Positions 35,239-45,400 of a stretch of DNA of 64,000 nucleotides are shown here, one piece after another. A program made the position numbers and the translations under genes. The stretch spans positions 44,239-108,238 of the forward strand of contig JAZSFC010000028.1 of the NCBI GenBank assembly GCA_045531955.1. The letters run 5' to 3'. Origin of the DNA: SIG299 sp045531955. GTDB lineage: Bacteria; Bacillota; Clostridia; Lachnospirales; Lachnospiraceae. A model generated the notes under the pieces. The model was not told the DNA's origin. It saw only the letters and a program-made list of their open reading frames with translations, and did not search any database. Positions within the stretch are counted from its first letter, which is position 1. The number at the start of each line of letters is the position of its first letter.

Positions 35239-35481
35239 ATGAGCGGTAATTTGTGGATGTTTTCGGATAAGCTGGACGACCAGGATATTTTATTTGCACA
35301 GCATAGCTTCATTACCTATAGCATGGGTTCGGAATATTATGGGATGAGTGTAAAGGTGTTTACGAGACTTGCAAGGGAGGCAGGGGCGGCTTATAAAATT
35401 GGAAAGATGGTCCGGGTGAACCGGGAAATATTTGAAGCATATTTAAGACAGCATCAGAAAGTGGCGGAAGAACAGAAATAA
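35239..35481 (+). CDS. Second excisionase-like small DNA-binding protein
   Basis: An 80-residue protein with the same module: FITYSMGSEYYGMSVKVF, then TRLAREAGAAYKIGKMVRVN and REIFEAYLRQHQK. It lies nine bases after its paralog with AGGAGG upstream, so the two are cotranscribed and probably translated together with the RepA-like initiator that follows. Confidence 0.75.
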   Translation: MSGNLWMFSDKLDDQDILFAQHSFITYSMGSEYYGMSVKVFTRLAREAGAAYKIGKMVRVNREIFEAYLRQHQKVAEEQK

Positions 35482-35540
35482 GTAATGTGACATGGCTCCG
35501 GAGGTTGGCAGCTTCACCTCCGGAGCGGAAGGGAGGGATT

Positions 35541-36515
35541 ATGGAATTTGCATATTTTTATGAAGAGGAAATGGAGATGTTCAGCTTTTATAGGATTCCG
35601 AAGCTGTTATTTACGGATGACCGTTTTAAAAATCTGTTGATAGAGGCAAAGGTGCTGTATGGGCTGATGTTAGATAGAATGTCACTGTCTGCAAAAAATC
35701 AGTGGCTGGACGGTGAGAAGAGAGTGTACATATATTTTTCGCTTGAGGATGTCATAGAGCATCTGAATTGTAAGAAAAATAAAGCGGTAGACATCATGAA
35801 GGAACTGGATGCAGAAAAAGGAGTAGGTCTGATTGAACGTGTACGGCAGGGACAAGGAAAGCCAAGCCGGATTTATGTCAAGAGCTTTGTGGAAAAACCG
35901 GCGCAGAGGTTGGAAAAGCAAACATCTGAAAGGGAAGATGTAATTTTAGAGGTTGAAAAAACAAACCTCTTGGGGTTGGATAAAGCAATGTCTGGAAGTC
36001 CTTTTTGCGGAAGTCTTGAGGGTGGAAAAAACAACCCTAATAATACAAAAGAGAATAACACGAATAATAGTGAAACAGAATCAAATCTTATCCTATCAGG
36101 GCAGGTCGGTGAATCGATGGCGATTGCTGATGAGATGGCATGTTATACAGAAATCATTAGGGAAAATATTGCTTTGGAGGAGCTGTTTTGCAGGAATCCT
36201 TCGGAACAGGAGCTGATAGAGGGGATTTTTGACTTGATTCTGGAAACGGTGCTGTATCAGGGAGAACATATTGTTATTGCCAGCAATTCCTACCCGACAC
36301 AGCTTGTAAAGTCCCAATTTTTAAAGCTGACCTATTTCCATGTGACCTATGTGCTGGATTGCATGAAAAGAAATACCACAAGGGTGCGGAACATCAAGAA
36401 GTATCTGCTGGCGGCACTGTTTAATGCACCGACTACGATTGGAGGGTGTTATCAGGCAGAGGTCAACCATGATATGCCGCAGCTGGCGGTGGGGAAGCTA
36501 TCTGCAAAACAATAA
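35541..36515 (+). CDS. RepA-like replication initiator (PF06970 type)
   Basis: A 324-residue protein. The N-terminal 110 residues are the replication initiator A winged-helix domain (FYRIPKLLFTDDRFKNLL, AKVLYGLMLDRMSLSAKN, YFSLEDVIEHLNCKKNKAVD). A polar linker with many asparagines follows, then a C-terminal helical domain (about 225-315) seen in initiators of clostridial integrative elements. The start at 35541 follows GGGAGGG. It probably supports circular-form replication or copy maintenance after excision. Confidence 0.82.
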   Translation: MEFAYFYEEEMEMFSFYRIPKLLFTDDRFKNLLIEAKVLYGLMLDRMSLSAKNQWLDGEKRVYIYFSLEDVIEHLNCKKNKAVDIMKELDAEKGVGLIERVRQGQGKPSRIYVKSFVEKPAQRLEKQTSEREDVILEVEKTNLLGLDKAMSGSPFCGSLEGGKNNPNNTKENNTNNSETESNLILSGQVGESMAIADEMACYTEIIRENIALEELFCRNPSEQELIEGIFDLILETVLYQGEHIVIASNSYPTQLVKSQFLKLTYFHVTYVLDCMKRNTTRVRNIKKYLLAALFNAPTTIGGCYQAEVNHDMPQLAVGKLSAKQ

Positions 36516-36556
36516 AAATGCAGACATTTTTGAATGCCGGCTTGGAAACCAAGGGA

Positions 36557-36599
36557 AAAGGACGGTGTAACCTCCAACATGAAAGCTACACCGTCCTTT
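36557..36599. terminator. Bidirectional terminator between repA-like and mobC-like genes
   Basis: AAAGGACGGTGTA pairs perfectly with TACACCGTCCTTT around 17 bases, between two convergent genes. The stem ends in A and T runs on opposite strands. Confidence 0.85.
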
Positions 36600-36610
36600 A
36601 AAGCAAGCCC

Positions 36611-37063
36611 CTAATCTGTATGTGGCTTTGTCGGATATTTTGCCTCTAACGAATCCATTATTTTCTTGTTGTTACGCTTTGTGTGGCTGTACTGATGGAC
36701 TGTCTTGTAGAGTGATTTCCGGACGGAATCAAACATTTCCTCCCGCATGGCAACGACATATCGCCAGACAGCATTTCCGGTTTCGTTTATCTGGTACATT
36801 ATCTGCTTGATTAGTACAGCCTCCTGTTCATAGATTTTTCCGCTACGGTAAATGGTAGGGAGTACCGCATCGATTTTCTTTCTTAGCTGTTCGATTTGCA
36901 TCATATATTCATCGATGTCAGCAAAATCAATGACAAGCTCCACACCGGACTGCTTGGAGAGCAGGTCGCGGAAATATTCGGACAAATTCATCCCCTTTCT
37001 CGCTGATTCCTCCTTCACCATGAGGTACAGCTCATCATCCAAATTAATTCGTATTTCGTGCAT
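36611..37063 (-). CDS. MobC-like relaxosome protein (ribbon-helix-helix)
   Basis: A 150-residue protein. The N-terminal HEIRINLDDELYLMVKEES with RKGMNLSEYFRDLL is a ribbon-helix-helix DNA-binding domain, and the rest is helical, as in MobC accessory proteins that bind oriT and help the relaxase nick. No relaxase gene follows in either direction, so it is an orphan. The probable oriT lies directly upstream at 37113-37200. Confidence 0.75.
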   Translation of the reverse strand: MHEIRINLDDELYLMVKEESARKGMNLSEYFRDLLSKQSGVELVIDFADIDEYMMQIEQLRKKIDAVLPTIYRSGKIYEQEAVLIKQIMYQINETGNAVWRYVVAMREEMFDSVRKSLYKTVHQYSHTKRNNKKIMDSLEAKYPTKPHTD

Positions 37064-37112
37064 TTTAACACCAACCTTTCTTTTTTACGAGCGTAGCAAG
37101 TACCTGTTTCCT

Positions 37113-37200
37113 GCAAGGCGGGGAAGGGCTTGGGTATCCCAACCAGGTGCAGGGCGGGAGCCTTGCGAACCGTGTCAGAGGCGGTTACGCCTATGGACAC
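37113..37200. other. oriT-like inverted-repeat region
   Basis: Nested inverted repeats upstream of mobC: GCAAGGC (37113-37119)/GCCTTGC (37160-37166), TTGGGTATCCCAA (37130-37142), GTGTC (37172-37176)/GACAC (37196-37200) and AGGCGGTTACGCCT (37179-37192). This clustering next to mobC is typical of transfer origins. The remaining 37201-37700 holds no gene I can support. Confidence 0.5.
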
Positions 37201-37701
37201 TGTGGTTCGAGAAAAAATATTGCTACATTCTATATTTGTATAGAGGGGAAAATCTTCGTTGTACTCAAGGTTTTAAAAAATATGCGAAGGATTTTGGTGT
37301 GTAAGGAAAGGCATGCGATTGTAGGAATTTACATAAGGGACAGTGATAAGGGAATGGCATATGCAACGTATTGTGTGATTGTCTTAAGAAAAATGCATAA
37401 GCAAAGATATATGCAAAATGCATCTGCGATTTTCAATGAGTTGTTCTAAGATTTTGAGCCGGAGGGAAACCCAGCCACCGCTTTGGCGGCGTGCCCTTGA
37501 TAGGCACCGAAAGAACTGCTACACTGCTTCTTGCGACGGAGAAAGAATTGTTCTTGAGTTTGTCGCCGTCGGTGGTGAGAAGAAAGCGGTTCTTTTGGGG
37601 ACTGTCAAGGGTGGCGGTGGGGTGGTGATATGTTTGAAGAATATAGTCGGAAATGTAGAATTTAAAATTTCACATTACGTCATTTCTTGATGAAAATTCG
37701 A

Positions 37702-37730
37702 TTGATTTTGTTCGAGGTTTGGATTATAAT
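37702..37730 (+). promoter_or_regulatory. Promoter of the BREX-like defence operon
   Basis: TTGATT (37702-37707), 17-base spacer, exact TATAAT (37725-37730), about 48 bases before the small HTH gene that opens the operon. No other strong promoter is evident before 53562. Confidence 0.75.
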
Positions 37731-37777
37731 TATTGTTGGTATACACTAATTATTTTTCAAGACAAGAGGAATATATA

Positions 37778-37966
37778 ATGGGGTATTTATCTATTAAGCA
37801 GACAGCAGAAAAATGGGGGATATCTGGAAGAAGAATACAGATTCTTTGTGTTCAAGGACGAATAGAAGGAGCTACTAAAATTGGCTCCTATTGGGCAATA
37901 CCAGAAGATGCTGAGAAACCAAGAGACGAACGTGTAAAGTCGGGCAGGTACATGAAAGAAAAATAA
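37778..37966 (+). CDS. Small MerR/excisionase-type HTH protein, first gene of the defence operon
   Basis: A 62-residue protein made of a single winged helix: YLSIKQTAEKWGISGRRIQ, then QGRIEGATKIGSYWAIP, the MerR-like DNA-binding fold used by excisionases and defence-island controllers. The ATG at 37778 follows AGAGGAA. Its position directly under the operon promoter and 17 bases before the next gene suggests an autoregulator. It is unlike the three DUF6462-type proteins elsewhere in the island. Confidence 0.78.
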   Translation: MGYLSIKQTAEKWGISGRRIQILCVQGRIEGATKIGSYWAIPEDAEKPRDERVKSGRYMKEK

Positions 37967-37983
37967 TAAATCAGGGGTACTTT

Positions 37984-40095
37984 ATGAAGAGGCAACCTAC
38001 ATGGGATAAATTTGAAGTGGCTTTATTGGTTGAAGCATATTTGACTATCGAAAAAGATAGCACTAAAAAGGTTGATGTTTTACAAGAGTTATCAAATAAC
38101 TTGAGGAAAAAGGCAAGTAATGAAGGAATGACCATTGATGATACATTTCGAAACTTAAATGGCATGCAATGGCAACTTGGATTTATTAAATGCGCATTTA
38201 CCAATAGTAGTGTAGGTAGCCATCGGCCTTCTAAGGTGTTTTGTGATATTGTAAACATGTACCTTAATGATAGAGAAAAATATGATGAAATATTAATTGA
38301 GGCTAAAGTGAAAGTTGGCCAATGTGAGGATAATAGCGAACAGGGTTATAAGAAAAATAGAGATGAGAGAATGAGAAAAGATAGATTTATTCAATGGATT
38401 GAAATAGAAAATATTTCTGAACAGAGCAGAGCAAAAATAATTAATACCTTAGAAAAATGTTCTCAATATGGAGTAGCACATAAAAAAATGAAATTACACA
38501 TATGGGACATCGGAAATGTGAATCTATATGAGAGTGTAATAGAGGGATTGCTTGAGGATAAATTTTTTAAAGTGTTACATAAGGACCTTGCGTATGCCTT
38601 GAGAAAATGTGCACCGATATATGCTAAATTTTTACGCCAAGAGAAGGTGACAACCGTAGAAAAAAATATTCCAGAACAAGTGATGCCTATCAGTGATGAG
38701 AAGATAGAAGATAATATAGAGAAAAAAATAATTAAAGTTGTTCGTGAAAAATTCGCATATGGGTATAGGCTGGGTTCGCCAATTGAAAGGATGAAGTTAA
38801 GAACATATATATCTGAAGCAAAACTTGAGATAGGATATAGTGATGAAGAGATAGAGCAATTGATCCGAACAGCAGGGGTTGCAACTAATGGTAAAGTTTT
38901 TGTTGCAGCATGTGAAGTTGAAGATAAATTAAACGACAGCTTAAGTGAAATTTTTGAAAGTGGCATAGTCGTGATTTACTATGAGTCTTATATCGAAAAT
39001 AATAGAGAGTGGCTGGAGACATTTCATGTTGTGTCAGAAGAGGTGTTAAAAGAATTATTGATGAAGACTCGGAGCGATTTATCGTATTCGAAAAACTTTT
39101 TTTCTAACGGAGAGAAGAGGACAGAAGACGTTAGTGTTGCAGCAGAGATTTGTAGGGTGTGGGGGACAGAAACTGTCATGCCTGTAGAGACGCTGTCAGA
39201 AAGGTTGCCGTATATTCCATTTGAGAAGCTGCGATTTTATTTATCTGTGAATCGTTTATTTGCTTGGGTGTCGGAGGGTAGTTATGCACGCATCGAGACA
39301 TTGGTTGTAACAGATAAAGAAGAGAGAGAAATTCTTGAATATGTATATAATGAATGCAAAGATAAGGGGTTTGCGTCATTGAGTAACATTCCTTTGGGTG
39401 ACATTGTGGAACAGAATTATGAGCTTTCCGAAACTGCTATTCTCACTTCTGTATATAACAAGTACTTAGCAGATGATTATTTTCTAAATGGGAAAATTGT
39501 GACGAAAGAAAAAATGGAAGTAGATGCGAACTTGTTGTTGAGTCAAATTTTTGCAGAGCAGGAAGTGTGTACCTTAGATGAAGCCTTAGAAAAGGTGGAA
39601 GAGTTGACTGGAACAAAAGATAGAAGGATTGCGTATCCGGCATTGTATAATACAATGATAAGGCTTTCAGAGCAGCAGTTTGTTTCTGATAAGGCGGTTA
39701 ATTTTGATGTTGTTGCGACGGATGAAGTGATAGGAACTCTAATAAAAGATGGATTTGCTGCGATAAAAGAGATTACTACATTTGCAACATTTCCGACCTG
39801 TGGTCAGAAGTGGAATCATTATCTGCTGGAAAGTTATTGTTATAGAGTAAGTAAAAAATATGCATATCGTACAAATTTGTTTAACGGAAGAAATGCGGGC
39901 GCAATTGTCGAGCAGACAATAGGCTGGGATTACAAAGAATTACTGGCGCAAGCAGTAGCCAGATCGAAAATTCGATTAGAAGAGGATGAAGTTGGTCGAT
40001 TTTTGTTTGAGGCAGGATACATGGCAAAGAGCAAGTTTAGTTGGACAGCTGATATCGCAGAAAGAGCAAAACAGATTAGAGAGGAAAATGTTTAA
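37984..40095 (+). CDS. Large multi-winged-helix protein of the defence operon, function unknown
   Basis: A 703-residue soluble protein. Residues about 1-115 (PTWDKFEVALLVEAYLTI, DDTFRNLNGMQWQLGFIKCA) form a Myb-like module also seen at the N-terminus of assorted clostridial proteins. The remainder has several helix-rich repeats that look like winged helices (FAYGYRLGSPIERMKLRTYI; ETLSERLPYIPFEKLRFYL; DGFAAIKEITTFATFPTCG). I see no nuclease, ATPase or methylase motif. Its stop codon overlaps the brxP start by one base (TAATG), so the two are translationally coupled. A DNA-sequence-recognition role for the modification complex is a guess from position and fold. Confidence 0.72.
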   Translation: MKRQPTWDKFEVALLVEAYLTIEKDSTKKVDVLQELSNNLRKKASNEGMTIDDTFRNLNGMQWQLGFIKCAFTNSSVGSHRPSKVFCDIVNMYLNDREKYDEILIEAKVKVGQCEDNSEQGYKKNRDERMRKDRFIQWIEIENISEQSRAKIINTLEKCSQYGVAHKKMKLHIWDIGNVNLYESVIEGLLEDKFFKVLHKDLAYALRKCAPIYAKFLRQEKVTTVEKNIPEQVMPISDEKIEDNIEKKIIKVVREKFAYGYRLGSPIERMKLRTYISEAKLEIGYSDEEIEQLIRTAGVATNGKVFVAACEVEDKLNDSLSEIFESGIVVIYYESYIENNREWLETFHVVSEEVLKELLMKTRSDLSYSKNFFSNGEKRTEDVSVAAEICRVWGTETVMPVETLSERLPYIPFEKLRFYLSVNRLFAWVSEGSYARIETLVVTDKEEREILEYVYNECKDKGFASLSNIPLGDIVEQNYELSETAILTSVYNKYLADDYFLNGKIVTKEKMEVDANLLLSQIFAEQEVCTLDEALEKVEELTGTKDRRIAYPALYNTMIRLSEQQFVSDKAVNFDVVATDEVIGTLIKDGFAAIKEITTFATFPTCGQKWNHYLLESYCYRVSKKYAYRTNLFNGRNAGAIVEQTIGWDYKELLAQAVARSKIRLEEDEVGRFLFEAGYMAKSKFSWTADIAERAKQIREENV

Positions 40096-42416
40096 TGTAT
40101 TCGTATACTTACGATGTAGAGACTGGTGGAATACTATTGAATAGTACACCTACAAATTTTTCAAAGGAGCCTAGACCAGTTTACGCATATGAAATGGATT
40201 TGTTAGGTTTTGATAAATTCTTTGAATATGAAAAACAAAATGATGTTCCATATATGTGGGCAGAAGCTAATGTTTATTGGTATAGAGGGACACTCATCGC
40301 AAGAGTAAAAGGTGGGGATTTATACCACGCTCCGGAACTTATGATTGAGTACGATGAAAATGGAGATGTCATATTTGGGAAAGCGAAAGGAAGTATTCTT
40401 AACCCGATTGATATTGAAGGCATGTGTAAAAAAAATGAAGAGTTACTTACTGTTATTGAAGATACAACGGTTAAAAAAATAGTTAAGACTTATGAAAAGT
40501 ACAGAAAAAAGTTAGATATATTCCATGTTGCTTTTAGTGGAGGAAAAGATAGTGCAGTACTTCTTGAGTTAGTAAAAAAAGCTTTGCCAAGGGAAAGTTT
40601 TGTTGTCATATTTGGAGATACTAGAATGGAATTTCCAGATACTTACAAGGCGGTGGAAGCTGTTCAAAAACAATGCGAAGAAGATGGGACACCATTTTAT
40701 GTTTCGCAGTCTCATTTTGAACCAGAAGAAAGCTGGAATATGTTTGGACCACCAGCAAGAGTTTTAAGATGGTGTTGTAGTGTGCATAAGAGCGCACCAC
40801 AAACATTAAAAATGAGAGAAATCACTGGGAAGAATAATTATGTTGGTCTTGATTTTGTCGGAGTAAGAGCGCATGAGAGCGTTGCAAGAAGCAAATATGA
40901 TTATGAGAATTTCGGAAAGAAGCAGAAAGGGCAATATAGTTATAATCCAATACTTGAATGGACATCTGCAGAAGTGTGGTTGTATATTTTCAAGAACAAA
41001 ATATTTGTTAATGAGGCGTATAAAAAAGGAAATTCGAGAGCAGGATGTTTGTTTTGTCCGATGGGCGGTGGAAAAGGTGATTTCTTGCAATATGCCTCAT
41101 ATTGCAAAGAAGTAGGTAAGTATATTGATATGATTAATTCCATGAATGCGAGAAACAAAGGCGATAAAAAAGCATTAGAAACATATGTTTCGAGCGGAGG
41201 GTGGAATGCAAGGAAAAATGGTAGAGATCTTTCTATAAGCGAACAACGTTACAGAGATGAAATAAAAGATAAGAAGGCTATTATTACAGTTGAGAATCCA
41301 AGGACTGACTGGAGAGAATGGATAAAAACTGTGGGAGAGATTCCTTTTGAATATGAGCATAGTGAGATTAAGAATGGTTACCAGATTACTTGTGATTCGG
41401 ATGTGATAAAGAAATACGCATCTGATTTTAAAAAGTTCAAGCAAGTGTTTAAGAAGGCTGCATCATGCGTGGGATGTAAAGTATGTGAGACTAATTGTAG
41501 GAATGGTTGTATTTCATTTAGCAATGGAAAAGTGTCAATCAAAAATTGTGTTGCTTGCGGACAATGTCACGAGATTGATGATGGTTGTCTGCTATATCAC
41601 TCATTAAGAACATCGAATGGAGAAGGAACTATGAGAAAAGAAAGCATTAATTCTTTTGCAAATCATGCACCAAAGACAGAGTGGGTACAGGAGTTTTTTG
41701 ATTTGGGTGAGGAATATTGGAACGAGAATACCCTCAACAAGAAAAACCAAGAGCCTAAATTAAAGATTTTCTTTAGAGATGGTGGATTTACAGACGCAAA
41801 AGGAACCCCGACAAGACTTTTTGAAATTGTTTCAAAATATGGATATAATCATCCGGTTACTTGGGGATTGTTTATGGCAAATTTTGCCTATAATAAGCAG
41901 TGCCGTTGGTATATAGAAAATATGGATACAGGGGTATATTATTCTCGAAGTGATATTAGCGATTTACTTGTTAATAGAGAGGACGTTAAACCTGATGATG
42001 CAACATCGATTATTAATGCTTTTAAAAGATTTTGTACTCTGCCGTTGGGAACAGCATTTGATTTCGGATATGTTGACATGAATGGAAAACAAATTGATTC
42101 TTTATGCAGAACTAAGTGTAATATATCTGACAACAGGATTTTGTTATATGCACTTTATGTATTTGCTGAAAGGTGTAATATGGACAAGGAATTTCATATT
42201 TCCTATTTGTTTGATGAAGAGGTAGAACGAGACGGAATAAGTCCGGTGAGAATTTATGGATTATATGACGAAGAAGAATTGAAATCGATGCTTCTTGGTT
42301 TATCGAGTGCACACCCAGAGTTCATTAATGCAACATTTACAAATGATTTGAAAACGATAACATTATATGATAAGACTTCAGATGATGTTTTGACTTTGTT
42401 TGAGGAGGAAATGTAG
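40095..42416 (+). CDS. brxP: BrxP: PAPS reductase-like / ferredoxin / DUF4007 fusion (BREX type 4)
   Basis: A 773-residue protein in three parts. Residues about 140-350 are a PAPS reductase/ATP-pyrophosphatase domain with P-loop SGGKDS (148-153), RWCCSVHK and the AGCLFCPMG cysteines. Residues about 458-505 hold two [4Fe-4S]-type motifs (CVGCKVCETNC; CVACGQC). Residues about 515-770 form a DUF4007 domain (FANHAPKTEWVQEFF...), which occurs in BREX and dnd loci. DndC, the sulfur-activating enzyme of DNA phosphorothioation, belongs to the same PAPS reductase family. That this protein sulfurates DNA is inference. A role in sulfate assimilation is unlikely given the neighbours. Confidence 0.88.
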   Translation: MYSYTYDVETGGILLNSTPTNFSKEPRPVYAYEMDLLGFDKFFEYEKQNDVPYMWAEANVYWYRGTLIARVKGGDLYHAPELMIEYDENGDVIFGKAKGSILNPIDIEGMCKKNEELLTVIEDTTVKKIVKTYEKYRKKLDIFHVAFSGGKDSAVLLELVKKALPRESFVVIFGDTRMEFPDTYKAVEAVQKQCEEDGTPFYVSQSHFEPEESWNMFGPPARVLRWCCSVHKSAPQTLKMREITGKNNYVGLDFVGVRAHESVARSKYDYENFGKKQKGQYSYNPILEWTSAEVWLYIFKNKIFVNEAYKKGNSRAGCLFCPMGGGKGDFLQYASYCKEVGKYIDMINSMNARNKGDKKALETYVSSGGWNARKNGRDLSISEQRYRDEIKDKKAIITVENPRTDWREWIKTVGEIPFEYEHSEIKNGYQITCDSDVIKKYASDFKKFKQVFKKAASCVGCKVCETNCRNGCISFSNGKVSIKNCVACGQCHEIDDGCLLYHSLRTSNGEGTMRKESINSFANHAPKTEWVQEFFDLGEEYWNENTLNKKNQEPKLKIFFRDGGFTDAKGTPTRLFEIVSKYGYNHPVTWGLFMANFAYNKQCRWYIENMDTGVYYSRSDISDLLVNREDVKPDDATSIINAFKRFCTLPLGTAFDFGYVDMNGKQIDSLCRTKCNISDNRILLYALYVFAERCNMDKEFHISYLFDEEVERDGISPVRIYGLYDEEELKSMLLGLSSAHPEFINATFTNDLKTITLYDKTSDDVLTLFEEEM

Positions 42417-42417
42417 G

Positions 42418-45400
42418 ATGGCGAATAAATATTGTGATTATTTCGAAGTAAATGAAGAATACTTTCCTTGTTTTGATGAATCTGCAATAAATAGTGGTGT
42501 TACTTGGGATGATACCTATCCGCATAAGACCTTTCTGGAATTGCTAAGTATGACAGAGAAAATGTTAGGAGGAACAACTAATCGTTCACTTTGGATACAT
42601 GGTGCATATGGAACGGGTAAATCAAAATGTGCATATGCTCTGAAAAAAATACTAGAAGTTCCGGAAGATGAAATACGGGCTTACTGGGACAAATATGAGC
42701 AACTAAGGAACAATAAGCCGCTATTAGAGAAACTGCTTGGTCACAAAGAACAGGGGATAGTATGTGCGTATAGATATGCATCTGGAAGTATTTCGAATCC
42801 ACAGCAGTTGTTTATGGCCGTTCAAGAAAGTGTAAAAGCGGCACTTGAGAAACAGAATATTCCATATAAGGGCGAGAATACCTTAAAGGAATGCGTTATT
42901 ACATGGTTAGAGGATCCATATCATAAGAATTTTATTAATGATTTGTTGAAAAAACCAGAATGGACATCCACCTTTTCACAAAGTAATGCAGATGAAATGA
43001 TTAATACGTTGCGCAAAAGCGATGATGTGGCAGCGTTAATGAATAATATATTTAAGTTAGCAGCGCAGGAATGTATTACGGCGCTTTCACTTGATGCAGA
43101 CAGTCTGAGAAATTGGCTTTTGGATATTATTAAGCAGAATAATAATTTAAAGATTGTTTTTGTATGGGATGAATTTAGCGATTTCTTTCGCCAAAATAGA
43201 AATTCACTGAGCGAATTTCAAAAACTGATAGCAATATGTCAGGAAGCTCCTTTTTATTTTGTTGTCGTAACTCATCCGATTTCATCGATAAGTACAAATG
43301 ATGATTCCTGGAAGATTGTACAACAAAGGTTTGATAAAGTCGAAATATCTATGCCGTCAAATATTGCGTTTGATTTGATTGCTGATGCATTTAAACCTAA
43401 GAGTGAAGCGGCAGAAGCATGGGATATATTGACTGACGATTTGTATGCACAGACTCATTCCTCGCGCCAGGCTGTTATGAAAGCCGCGGATGTTTCCAAG
43501 GAAACAGTAATGAGAAATATGCTTCCATTACATCCGGTTGCAGCAATGGTTTTAAAAAATATAGCAACTGCGTATCAAGCCAATCAAAGAAGTATGTTTG
43601 ATTTTATTAAGACGCCTAAGGAGATGGATACCAAGGCATTTCAGTGGTTTATTCAAAATTTTGGACCTGCAGATGAACGTCCATTGATTACGGTAGATAT
43701 GTTATGGGACTTTTTCTATGTCAAAGGTTCCGGGTATTTGTCGTCGGATATTAAGTTGATACTGGATACATTTCCCCAGCAGACTATGCTTAATGAGAAG
43801 GAAAAAGTAGTTCTTAAAGCAATACTGATAATGCAAGCGATAGACCAGAGATTAGGAGGAAGTATTGATGTTCTTAAGCCTACTGATCAAAATTTGAGTT
43901 ATGCATTTGAAGGTGACTATATATTTGAAAACGAGTGCAAGGGTCTTGCTAAGGGCCTAGTTGCAAAAGGAATTCTTATTTTATCTCCAATAGGCGATAA
44001 TAAAAAAGTATATAATGCAGCTGTTCTGGCGGGAGATGGAGCAAAAATCGAAGGTTACAAGAAGGAGATTAGGGATAAGAGTGCAATCTCAAAATTGGTT
44101 GGTGAGGCAGATTTGCTAGCGACTGCATTGAGTTTACCGCCTGCATTAAAACTTAGATATGGAATTGCAGCAGATACTGGTGCACTTCCAGTGGTTACTT
44201 CGACTGACTTTATGAAAACGATGGATGTGTTGAGGCATAAAGATACAGGGTGGCATTTTAAAGCCGTGCTTGCTGTTGCAAAAACGGAAGAAGAAGCACA
44301 GAGTTTCAGAAATACTATTAGAAATACTGTGTCAAATGAAGAATATCGAGACATAGTGGTTATTGACGCATTATCAACGCCACTGGGGATTGAAGCCTTT
44401 GAACATTATGTTGATTATGCTGCAATGGCGTTATACTATCAGGGCAATAATAATCAACAGTCAAAAGATAACGCTCGCAAAGCTAAAGAAGTACTTAATA
44501 GAGAGTGGAAAGACAGAATTTATAGCGGTCAATTGATAGTATATTCTTATGCGAATAAAGAAGGAGAGAAAGCAAACAACGCATCGGAAGTATATTCTAT
44601 TCTGCAGACGATAGTTCTTAATAAGTATAGTCATGTGGCGGATTTTACAAAAGGTTTGACGGAAACGCAGTTAAAACTTACAAATGCAAAACAGGTTGCT
44701 CGATATGGTCTAGGTGGAGTAGAGATTAAGGGACTAATTGCGGGATGTGAAAAGAGCGTCCTTGGAAAGGTTTGGAATAAAACAGAATACTGGAATGATG
44801 CAGAACTATCAGGAGAACACATAGTTGTAATTAAAAAGGCTGTTGACAAGATTATCAAGAGTTCATTTGATTATAGTGGAAAGATTTCAATAGGTGAGAT
44901 TTATGATTATCTTGAAGGAACATTTGGATTCTCACAGTGCAATTTATCTGCTTTTATCACGGGCTTTTTATTGAGAGAATATAGTGATAATCCTTATAGA
45001 AGCATGAATGAAGAAGGACATAGAGAATCTATGACACCGGACAAATTAGCTGAAATGATAGGAAACTATATTGGAAAAACACCAAAGACAACGTACATAG
45101 TGAACCTGACAGATGAAGAGAAAGCTTTCTATGAATTGACAGAAAAGGCATGGGGAATTGAGGGAGATAAATGCACTTCTCCAAGTCACGCTGGGTCTTT
45201 AATTAAGTCAAAGATGAAGGGTCTTGGTTATCCGGTATGGTGTTTAGAAGATGTGGATACTGCTGGCGTATTTGATCTTGTTAAACAATATATTTCATTG
45301 GTTCAGAGTGAGGGGGACAAGTCGCACGATATTGCTAACGAGATTGGAAAAATTGCAATTCAGCGTCCTTCTTCAGCTGAAAATTTAAAGCGCTTGTTGA

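Noticed and set aside
36852..37304. A 150-codon plus-strand frame opposite mobC
   Set aside because: It is antisense to a clear ribbon-helix-helix gene and has no ribosome site.
37201..37700. Frames that might be a relaxase or small genes after the oriT-like region
   Set aside because: The translations have no recognisable motif, no ribosome sites, and read as non-coding. No gene is supported before 37778.
40095..42416. Sulfate-assimilation PAPS reductase
   Set aside because: The extra ferredoxin-like and DUF4007 regions and the brxC-pglZ-brxL neighbours fit BrxP, and no cys genes are nearby.
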